This document shows, in pieces, positions 1 to 5,099 of a stretch of DNA of 5,099 nt. The position numbers and the translations under genes are program-made. The stretch covers positions 1 through 5,099 of the forward strand of contig JAJZLX010000146.1 in assembly GCA_021850555.1 (NCBI GenBank), in the 5' to 3' direction. The stretch is from Pseudomonadota bacterium (lineage in GTDB: Bacteria > Pseudomonadota > Gammaproteobacteria > Steroidobacterales > Steroidobacteraceae). The notes below the pieces were generated by a model. It had not been told where the DNA came from. It made no database searches and was given only the letters and a program-made list of their open reading frames with translations. Every line of letters begins with the position of its first letter. Within the stretch, counting starts at the first letter, position 1.

Positions 1-587
1 GATCTGGCCCGCGGGCGGGGCTGATCATGGACAGCGCCGGGAACCTCTATGGCACGACCGAGTTCGGTGGCATGAACAACGAGGGGACGGTGTTCAAGCT
101 CACGCCCACCGGCGTGGAGACCGTTCTGTATTCCTTCAAGGGTGGCGCAAGCGACGGTGCGTCCCCGTTTACAGGTCTGATCATGGACAGCAACGGAGAT
201 CTCTATGGGACCACCTTCGCCGGCGGCGTAATCAACGCTGGCACGGTGTTCGAAATCAGCGCCTCCGGCACGGAAACGGTCCTGCACTCGTTCACCGGCC
301 GGCCAACTGACGGGGCAGACCCGAGTGGAGGTCTGATCGCGGACAGCGCCGGGAACCTCTATGGAGTAACGGGCTCTGGCGGCGCGTACAACGACGGCAC
401 GGTGTTCAAGATCAGCGCTACGGGCACTGAAACCGTCCTGTATTCTTTCAAGGGCGGCGCGACGGACGGATCCGGACCGGTGGGCCGTCTCGTGATCGAT
501 GGCGCCGGAAATCTCTATGGCATGACTGTCTTCGGCGGCAACTGCGTGAGCCTGGGTGGTTGTGGCGCTGTGTTCAAGATTAACTGA
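1..587 (+). CDS. GloVer-type tandem-repeat protein, 3' part only
   Basis: The reading frame is open to the left edge (first full codon at base 3). The residues before the first internal Met (codon at 27) already fit the repeat, so the true start lies upstream and that Met should not be taken as the start. The visible part is three full 52-residue repeats plus a shorter final one. Each has the core LYG-T, GG, GTVF, ETVL-SF, DG-P, which matches the TIGR03803 (GloVer) repeat family. The last repeat differs: it carries two Cys (GGNCVSLGGCGAVFKIN) and ends at once, as is usual for the final unit of such proteins. These proteins are generally predicted to be secreted or surface proteins with a beta-propeller-like fold and no known biochemical role. 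That is family knowledge; no signal peptide or anchor is visible here because the N-terminus is outside the window. Family assignment is firm, function unknown. Confidence 0.9.
   Translation, partial: SGPRAGLIMDSAGNLYGTTEFGGMNNEGTVFKLTPTGVETVLYSFKGGASDGASPFTGLIMDSNGDLYGTTFAGGVINAGTVFEISASGTETVLHSFTGRPTDGADPSGGLIADSAGNLYGVTGSGGAYNDGTVFKISATGTETVLYSFKGGATDGSGPVGRLVIDGAGNLYGMTVFGGNCVSLGGCGAVFKIN
21..584 (+). repeat. Tandem coding repeats, period 156 bp
   Basis: Equivalent codons (the Leu that opens LI-D or LVID) fall at 21, 177, 333 and 489, a strict 156-bp spacing with no insertions or deletions in the three full units. By hand alignment the protein units are 31/52 (1 vs 2), 35/52 (1 vs 3) and 33/52 (2 vs 3) identical. 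A 24-bp exact DNA match joins 29-52 and 341-364, two periods apart. The fourth unit is truncated and has a Cys-containing insert. These are protein-coding repeats, not a separate DNA element. Confidence 0.88.
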
Positions 588-668
588 CTGAATGAGTTTG
601 CAAGAAGCTGTGTAACAGACGGATGTCAGTAGCATCACTCATTGATCACAGTGTAGCTTGAGCGCGCA

Positions 669-1403
669 ATGGGGCTCTTCGATCTGATAATGGCTGGTTT
701 GGCCCTGTTTGGCGGTCTATGGGTAACCTTCCGGATGCGCGCCATCGACCCACGGGCACGGCTTCTAGGCGCAATCGTAGGCGCGGCGATCATAGCCATG
801 GCGCTGTACCAGGGACTGGGTCGGGGGTCTCCGTTCTCTGGTGTCAACGCCCCGATGCTGTCATCGCATGCCGAAGCGCTCTCCGCGCCGACACGCATCC
901 TGGCGCACGCGGGTAAACTGTTCCTGGTCATGGCCGTGGCGATGACTGGTGTACTGGTCTTTTACGCTGTTTATTTTTTCCTGACGGGGCGGAATCGCGG
1001 CGTTCTGCGTACGAGGATGCCGACGACTCTGCGCAACGTCATATGCGTAGGCGGTTATATGTTTACGTCAATTCTACCAATGAGTCTCGAAAAGCATCAT
1101 GTGCTACATTTGACGAGTCAAGCGGATCACCTGATCGAAATCGCATACATATCGTTGGTTGTCGTAGTCATCGTTGTGGCAATGGGTTTGGCTTTCGAAA
1201 AAAGCACGCGACACCGCAAGGCGACGGCCATCGCGTTCTTTTGCGGCTTGGTGATAGTGGCCGGCTCAAGTCCGTTCGTCTGGGCCGTGTACGGGACTGC
1301 CTTGCCGGCGGTAGCCCAACCGATTGGTGTCCTTTCCGTATTGGTCATGGCCGCGCCAGGGCCGGCGTACTATCTATTGCGCTACCAACTCGGATGGCTG
1401 TAG
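669..1403 (+). CDS. Multi-pass membrane protein of unknown family
   Basis: This 244-residue protein is very hydrophobic. Probable membrane segments lie at about residues 3-21, 32-50, 84-105, 156-176, 186-208 and 214-236, with a weaker one at 122-138, giving six or seven in all. Arg-rich loops (22-31, 108-116, 178-184) would face the cytoplasm by the positive-inside rule. A His-containing stretch (EKHHVLH, 141-147) lies between segments, but I recognise no catalytic motif or family. The start is fixed within narrow limits: an in-frame TAG ends at 656 and ATG 669 is the first start after it. No good Shine-Dalgarno sequence precedes it. The 81-bp gap after the GloVer gene has no clear promoter or terminator. 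The middle of the gene is much lower in GC than its neighbours (about 46% over 1021-1200 by hand count), which suggests a different history. The long hydrophobic runs in this frame make it a real gene rather than a chance frame, but its role is unknown. Confidence 0.7.
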   Translation: MGLFDLIMAGLALFGGLWVTFRMRAIDPRARLLGAIVGAAIIAMALYQGLGRGSPFSGVNAPMLSSHAEALSAPTRILAHAGKLFLVMAVAMTGVLVFYAVYFFLTGRNRGVLRTRMPTTLRNVICVGGYMFTSILPMSLEKHHVLHLTSQADHLIEIAYISLVVVVIVVAMGLAFEKSTRHRKATAIAFFCGLVIVAGSSPFVWAVYGTALPAVAQPIGVLSVLVMAAPGPAYYLLRYQLGWL

Positions 1404-1719
1404 CTGGAGTTCACATTCAGATGGCGGCGCCGATCTACTGCCGATGGCGGTGGCGGGGGTGCCTGCGGCGCACACGACGCCGCCCGGGCATACGGCGGAT
1501 CGCGGCGCCAGCGGATCATCGGAGTCGCGGAACACAACGACCTCCGTGCCGCGCGTGTGGCGCAGCGGGTATTGCGGGTGATCGGGGCAGATCGAGCGAC
1601 CGGAGCGATGTCCGGCAGGTCGAAGACGGGGAGCGAGTTCGTCCTCGAAGGGCCACGCGGACCGGCTCCTCGGTACTATGCTCGAGGTCCTTGCCGCAGG
1701 CGCATCTTCCGGACGCGTC

Positions 1720-1743
1720 TCTTGGCACTTCGATGTGCCAAGA
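1720..1743. other. Perfect 9-bp inverted repeat (hairpin)
   Basis: TCTTGGCAC at 1720-1728 and GTGCCAAGA at 1735-1743 are exact reverse complements around a 6-base loop (TTCGAT). No T-run follows it on either strand, so it is not a standard intrinsic terminator. It could be an operator for a dimeric regulator, an RNA hairpin, or chance: a 9-bp stem of this kind is expected now and then in a few kilobases. The inverted repeat itself is certain; a role is not. Confidence 0.5.
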
Positions 1744-1863
1744 CGGTCATACCCACAATTTCACCGGCAAAGTCTGCGGATGAACCGCAAAAGGGGTGGC
1801 GCGACCCTTACCATGGCCCGATGAGGGTCCTGCTGCGTGCCTGAAACCGCTCGCACGAGGATC

Positions 1864-1995
1864 ATGCGTGCGCGCCTGTTGATCGGGTGCCTGATGGGGT
1901 GGGGCGCGCGCCATCGGTACTTTCCGCCGTCTTCATCCGGATCGGTACACCTACGGATGTCCGCCGTGGGCGCGGCGGTGCAGGATCGGTCCTGA
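1864..1995 (+). CDS. Possible small ORF, 43 codons, doubtful
   Basis: ATG 1864 opens a 43-residue frame ending at TGA 1993-1995. The N-terminus (MRARLLIGCLMGW) looks like the start of an export signal, with two Arg then a short hydrophobic run and a Cys at residue 9, but the rest is featureless and Ser/Arg-rich. A GAGG at 1857-1860 lies only 3 bases from the ATG, closer than is usual for a ribosome binding site. It is separated from the lipoprotein start by 31 bp. It could be a small secreted peptide, the broken beginning of a former exported protein, or chance. I favour chance or a remnant. Confidence 0.15.
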   Translation: MRARLLIGCLMGWGARHRYFPPSSSGSVHLRMSAVGAAVQDRS

Positions 1996-2014
1996 GCTTG
2001 GAACATCGAGCTCG

Positions 2015-2019
2015 GGAGG
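2015..2019 (+). promoter_or_regulatory. Strong ribosome binding site for the DUF4136 gene
   Basis: GGAGG inside the purine run GGGAGGGAG lies 7 bases before ATG 2027. It is the best Shine-Dalgarno sequence in the window and decides the start of the lipoprotein gene at 2027, even though that gives a rather long N-terminal region before the hydrophobic segment. Confidence 0.8.
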
Positions 2020-2026
2020 GAGCGCC

Positions 2027-2629
2027 ATGCGGTCTACCGATTCGATCAATCGTCGCCCGTCCCCCCGCGGGTGCGCGCGTTCGGTAATCGCGATCGTTCT
2101 GTTGCTCTCGACGCTGCTCGGGATGAGCGGCTGCGAGACGCTGCATACCGGCAGCGACTACGATCGGACGGCGAACTTTTCCGCCTATCACACCTTTGCG
2201 TGGCTCGAGCGGGCGCACTACGGCGCCGGCAATCCGCTCGTCTTCGAGCGTGCGCGTGAAGCGATCCTGGGCGCGCTCGAGGCCAAGGGTTATCGCTATG
2301 TGAGCACGGTGGATGCCGCGGACTTCGCGGTGGACTTCACCATCGGCGCGCATCAGCGCCTGAGCGTGCGGACCTATCCCGAACCGTTTGGAGGTCCGTG
2401 GTCATGGTATGGCCGGGGCTGGTGGGGCTATCCGTATTGGGGCACCGGCGTGCGAGTGTCGCGATACCGGGAAGGCGTGCTGTCGATCGACGTGTTCGAT
2501 GTTCGGACGCACCGGCCGGTCTGGCACGGCTGGGCGAAACAGCGGCTTTCGCGCGAGAGTCTGGCGCATTCGAGGCAATCCATTCCTACCGCCGTCGACG
2601 CGGTGCTCGCGAAGTTCCCGCCGCCGTGA
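2027..2629 (+). CDS. DUF4136-family lipoprotein
   Basis: This 200-residue protein has a basic N-region (residues 1-18), a hydrophobic core at about 19-32 and a lipobox MSGC with the lipidated Cys at 36. Residue 37 is Glu rather than Asp, which favours sorting to the outer membrane. The mature part matches the DUF4136 family: an opening strand SDYDRTANFSAYHTFAW (43-59), a helix with NPLVFERAREAILGALEAKG (69-88), the ADFAVDF strand (98-104), a Gly/Trp/Tyr-rich loop (about 119-140) and the closing pattern LSIDVFDVRTHRPVWHGWA (152-170), then an AVDAVLAKFPP tail. Length is normal for the family. The function of DUF4136 proteins is not established; they are cell-envelope lipoproteins. The gene has its own strong ribosome binding site and is followed with overlap or a 14-bp gap by the kinase gene, so the two are probably cotranscribed. 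The -3 Met in the lipobox is acceptable but less common than Leu. Confidence 0.9.
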   Translation: MRSTDSINRRPSPRGCARSVIAIVLLLSTLLGMSGCETLHTGSDYDRTANFSAYHTFAWLERAHYGAGNPLVFERAREAILGALEAKGYRYVSTVDAADFAVDFTIGAHQRLSVRTYPEPFGGPWSWYGRGWWGYPYWGTGVRVSRYREGVLSIDVFDVRTHRPVWHGWAKQRLSRESLAHSRQSIPTAVDAVLAKFPPP

Positions 2630-2643
2630 TTCCGGTGCCACCG

Positions 2644-4266
2644 ATGGAAGGGTCGATCGCCGCGGGCTCGATCCGGCCATCGATGGTGCCGGCCGCAGAC
2701 GGCGAGCTGCCGCAGTCCCTGGCCGGCTTGCTGAGCCCGGGGGCTTATCCCCATCCGGTCGATGGCGTGAGTCTGCTGCAGACGCCGATCTCCTGGGTGC
2801 TGCTGGCCGGGGCATTTGCCTACAAGATCAAGCGCCCGGTGCAGTACCCGTTCCTCGATCAGCGCTCGTTGCAACGGCGCCGGTGGCTGTGCGAGGAGGA
2901 ACTGCGGCTCAACCGCCGTTTCGCGCCGGAGCTGTATTTGGGTGTCTGCCCGATCGTGGCCCACGAGGGCGGGGTGCTCATGGGGCCCGAGGCCCGTGGC
3001 GGCAGGACTCTCGAGCACGCGGTGCGCATGCTGCGGTTCGATTCGGCCGAGCGCCTCGATCGTCTGCTCGCCGACGGGCGGATCGAGCCGGCGGCGCTCG
3101 AGGTCTTCGGCCGGCGGCTTGCGGATATCCACGCCACGCTGCCGGTGGCGACGGAAGATGCGCCGTGGGGCCGGCCGGGCAATGTCTGTGAGCTGCTGCT
3201 GCGCAATCTTCAGGAGTGTGCCGATGCTTCGACGGTATTCGGCGCGCGGGAATCCGTGGTGGCGCTGCGGCACCCGCTCGAGCGGCGAGTGCTGCAGGCG
3301 TGGCCCTGGATGGCCCTCCGTCGCACCGCGGGACGCGTGCGCGAATGTCATGCGGATCTGCACAGCCGCAATATCGCGCGGTGGGGCGATCGATTGCTCG
3401 CCTTCGACTGCCTGGAGTACGAACCGGCGTTCCGGTGGATCGACCTCGCCGATGAGATCGCCTTTCTCTCGAGCGATCTCAGCGCTCGTCACTTTGGCGC
3501 GTACGCCCATGCCTTCCGCGGCGCTTACCTCGAGCGTAGCGGTGATTACCACGCCTGTCGCGTGCTGAAGCTGTACGAGGCGCACCGCGCTGTAGTGCGG
3601 GCCAAGGTCGCGGCGCTCGCGGCCGCGCCAGCCGGGGCGACGCGCGCGCCCCTTCGCGAGGAGCATGCGCGGTTGATCGCGCACGCTGCCCGGTCACTGT
3701 CCGCAGCGCAGCCGCGGCTGGTGTTGATGAACGGCCTGTCGGGATCGGGAAAGACTTGGCTGGCGCGGCGTATTGCGGAGCGACTCGATGCGGTGCACGT
3801 ACGTTCGGACATCGAGCGAAAGCGCCGTGCGGGCCTGACGGCGCTCGAGCCCTCGGGCTGCGCGCTCGCCGAAGGCATGTATTCGCGTGAGGTGAGCACC
3901 CTGGTGCACGAGGACATGGCGCGGGCGGTCACCAATGCATTGCTGGGTGGCTTCACGGTGATTGTGGATGCGACACTTCTGCGCCGCGAGGAACGCCAGC
4001 GGTTCACCGAGCTGGGCGCGCTCGCGGGAATCCGGCCGTACATGATCCGTTGCCAGGCGCCGCTGCCGGTGTTGCGAGCCCGCCTGCAGGCGCGCGCCGC
4101 GGCCGGATTGGACCCCTCCGAGGCGGATGCCTCGGTGCTGGAGTGGCAGCGGCGGCGCGCCGAGCCGGTGGGTGCGGACGAGCCGGTGGATTCGATGGTC
4201 GTGGACGCGGACGACCCTTGCGTCATCGATAACCTGCTCGAGCATATCCAGGCTTGCCGGCCGTAG
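2644..4266 (+). CDS. Bifunctional APH-like kinase / P-loop ATPase protein
   Basis: From ATG 2644 this is 540 residues with two domains. The first (about 20-345) resembles the aminoglycoside phosphotransferase/choline kinase fold of COG2187: the AYPHPV and ISWVLLAGAFAYKIKRP region with likely ATP-binding Lys61, the catalytic loop HADLHSRN (236-243, base Asp238), and the metal-binding FDCLEYEPAFRWIDLADE (Asp255). The second (about 358-540) is a P-loop kinase-like domain of the AAA_33/COG0645 type: Walker A GLSGSGKT (364-371), RSD (Asp389), VDATLLRREER (Asp442) and a lid segment with DPSEAD from 490. All key residues are intact. Family members are cytoplasmic, and their substrate is not known; the aminoglycoside label describes the fold, and resistance should not be assumed. 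The start is uncertain: GTG 2626 overlaps the lipoprotein stop (GTGA), ATG 2644 is chosen as the first ATG after it, and ATG 2683 would best fit the short N-terminus usual before AYPHPV. None has a clear ribosome binding site, which fits translational coupling. The frame is open further upstream, inside the lipoprotein gene, but that part reads as a shadow. Confidence 0.9.
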   Translation: MEGSIAAGSIRPSMVPAADGELPQSLAGLLSPGAYPHPVDGVSLLQTPISWVLLAGAFAYKIKRPVQYPFLDQRSLQRRRWLCEEELRLNRRFAPELYLGVCPIVAHEGGVLMGPEARGGRTLEHAVRMLRFDSAERLDRLLADGRIEPAALEVFGRRLADIHATLPVATEDAPWGRPGNVCELLLRNLQECADASTVFGARESVVALRHPLERRVLQAWPWMALRRTAGRVRECHADLHSRNIARWGDRLLAFDCLEYEPAFRWIDLADEIAFLSSDLSARHFGAYAHAFRGAYLERSGDYHACRVLKLYEAHRAVVRAKVAALAAAPAGATRAPLREEHARLIAHAARSLSAAQPRLVLMNGLSGSGKTWLARRIAERLDAVHVRSDIERKRRAGLTALEPSGCALAEGMYSREVSTLVHEDMARAVTNALLGGFTVIVDATLLRREERQRFTELGALAGIRPYMIRCQAPLPVLRARLQARAAAGLDPSEADASVLEWQRRRAEPVGADEPVDSMVVDADDPCVIDNLLEHIQACRP

Positions 4267-4272
4267 CAGTTC

Positions 4273-5099
4273 TCAGAATCGTCCGTTCTGAAAGTCCTCG
4301 AACGCCTGCCTCAACTCCTCGCGCGTGTTCATGACGAACGGTCCGTACTTGGCCACCGGCTCTCGCAGCGGCCGGCCGGCCACCAGAATGGCGCGGGTCG
4401 GGGAGTCTGCGCGACTCTCCAGCCGGATCGCGCCCCCGTCGGTGAGCACCGCGAGTTCGCGCGTGCGGGTCGTGGCGGGCGCATCACCCTCGCCGATCAG
4501 CGCCTCGCCTTCATACACGTACACGAACGCGGCATGCCCGGCCGGCAGAGCGTGCGAGAAGACCTGGCCGGGCGACAGCTCGATGTCGAGATACGTCGGG
4601 TCGGTGGCGGGTTGAGCGATCGGACCGGTCAGACCCTCGACCGTGCCGGCGATCACCTTCACGCGCAGGCCCTGCGAATCGAGCTGCGGGATCTTCTCCG
4701 CGGTGAATTCCTGGTACTTCGGGGCAGTCATCTTCTCGCGCGCGGGCAGGTTGATCCACAGCTGGAATCCGCGCATGCGTCCGGATTGCTGCTCCGGCAT
4801 TTCCGAGTGCACGATGCCGCGTCCGGCGGTCATCCACTGCACGGCGCCCGGCGTCAGCACGCCCTCGTGGCCGTGGTTGTCACGGTGGCGCATCCGCCCA
4901 TCGAGCATGTAGGTCACGGTCTCGAAGCCGCGATGCGGATGATCGGGGAAGCCGGCGATGTAGTCACCCGGATTGTCCGTGCCGAATTCATCGAGCATCA
5001 GAAAGGGATCGAGATCCGGCAGTTGCGGCTGGCCGATCACTCGGGTCAGCTTGACGCCGGCGCCGTCGGAGGTCGGCATGCCGCGCACCAGACGCGCCA
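4273..5099 (-). CDS. Pirin family protein, 5' end outside window
   Basis: The frame on the minus strand is open to the right edge. The residues before the GTG at 5088 (ARL, then VRGMPTSDGAGVKL) continue the normal pirin N-terminus, so the true start lies beyond 5099 and only about ten residues are probably missing. Counting from that GTG codon, the N-terminal cupin domain has the metal ligands of pirins: His50 and His52 in HPHRGFET, and His94 and Glu96 in GRGIVHSEMP. The Pirin_C domain follows from about residue 165 (SPGQVFSHALPAGHAAF) to the usual end GPFVMNTREELRQAFEDF. Pirins are iron-binding cupin proteins. Some bacterial members have quercetin dioxygenase activity and others bind partner enzymes, so the metal site suggests an active protein, but the substrate cannot be read from sequence. 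It converges on the kinase gene with 6 bp between stops and no clear terminator between them. Family assignment is firm. Confidence 0.95.
   Translation of the reverse strand, partial: ARLVRGMPTSDGAGVKLTRVIGQPQLPDLDPFLMLDEFGTDNPGDYIAGFPDHPHRGFETVTYMLDGRMRHRDNHGHEGVLTPGAVQWMTAGRGIVHSEMPEQQSGRMRGFQLWINLPAREKMTAPKYQEFTAEKIPQLDSQGLRVKVIAGTVEGLTGPIAQPATDPTYLDIELSPGQVFSHALPAGHAAFVYVYEGEALIGEGDAPATTRTRELAVLTDGGAIRLESRADSPTRAILVAGRPLREPVAKYGPFVMNTREELRQAFEDFQNGRF

Larger units (their letters stand above)
1404..2026 (+). other. Gene-free stretch of 623 bp
   Basis: No frame on either strand gives a convincing protein here. The frames that stay open are rich in Arg, Pro, Ser and Cys in the manner of GC-rich noncoding or off-frame DNA. 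GC is back to the high level of the window just after the membrane-protein stop. What it does hold: a perfect 9-bp inverted repeat at 1720-1743, two weaker hairpins at 1775-1789 and 1803-1829, a possible 43-codon frame at 1864-1995, and the ribosome binding site of the next gene at its right end. It presumably contains the promoter for the lipoprotein gene, but I could not pick out convincing -35 and -10 boxes. No tRNA or known riboswitch signature was recognised. It may include decayed remnants of older genes. Confidence 0.6.

Noticed and set aside
588..668. Inverted repeats ACTGAC/GTCAGT (583-588, 625-630) and AATGAGT/ACTCATT (591-597, 637-643) as a terminator after the GloVer gene
   Set aside because: The arms are short and far apart, they interlock rather than nest, and no T-run follows, so they do not form a normal terminator.
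1400..1700. Minus-strand frame reading TEVVVFRDSDDPLAP around 1520-1560, which looks protein-like over a short span
   Set aside because: The likeness covers only about 15 residues and the flanks are low-complexity. I recognise no family, and there is no clear start or ribosome binding site. It could be a gene remnant but cannot be supported by eye.
1043..1783. Open frame of 246 codons on the plus strand running from the membrane gene into the gene-free stretch
   Set aside because: Its first half overlaps the hydrophobic membrane-protein frame, and its product is Arg/Cys/Ser-rich with no motif and no ribosome binding site. It looks like an off-frame shadow.
1750..1830. Faint resemblance to a cyclic-di-GMP-I riboswitch (GGCAAA, then a hairpin, then CGCAAAA)
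   Set aside because: The GCC that should pair with the GGC of GGCAAA is absent, and the second conserved stem with its receptor sequence is not found. The match is limited to short A-rich words.
2428..3684. Long open frame of 418 codons on the minus strand opposite the kinase gene
   Set aside because: It is antisense to a well-supported gene, is rich in Arg, His, Pro and Gln without any domain, and long antisense frames are usual in DNA of this GC content.
2644..4266. Aminoglycoside resistance gene
   Set aside because: The N-terminal domain shares the phosphotransferase fold, but the fused COG2187/COG0645 architecture is a chromosomal family with no established resistance role, and nothing nearby suggests a resistance cassette.
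4273..4291. Inverted repeat TCAGAA/TTCTGA as a two-way terminator
   Set aside because: The stem is only 6 bp with few GC pairs and no T-run on either strand, and it overlaps the coding end of the pirin gene.

Overview
This is a GC-rich bacterial window. It most likely comes from a proteobacterium, and probably a gammaproteobacterium, judging by the style of the DUF4136 lipoprotein, the two-domain kinase and the pirin. That placement is an inference from protein character, not a database match. Four clear protein-coding genes and one membrane-protein gene of unknown family fill most of it. I see no tRNA, rRNA, CRISPR array, insertion sequence or phage gene.

Layout from left to right. The 3' end of a gene for a GloVer-type tandem-repeat protein runs in from the left edge to 587, with a repeat period of exactly 156 bp (52 residues). 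After an 81-bp gap comes a gene for an unrecognised membrane protein with six or seven membrane segments (669-1403). Part of it is clearly poorer in GC than the rest of the window. Then follows a 623-bp stretch without a convincing gene (1404-2026), which holds three small hairpins between 1720 and 1829 and one weak 43-codon reading frame. From 2027 a DUF4136 lipoprotein gene with a strong ribosome binding site is followed, with overlap or almost none, by a gene for a two-domain protein: an aminoglycoside-phosphotransferase-like kinase domain fused to a P-loop ATPase/kinase domain (to 4266). Converging on it from the right, with only 6 bp between the stop codons, is a pirin-family gene that runs off the right edge.

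How they fit together: 2027-4266 looks like a two-gene transcription unit, an outer-membrane lipoprotein and a cytoplasmic kinase whose substrate is unknown. The GloVer protein, the membrane protein and the pirin have no evident functional link to it. I looked for an undescribed system and did not find a convincing one. The points most worth checking are the low-GC membrane gene, the hairpin-bearing gene-free stretch, and the lipoprotein-kinase pair.
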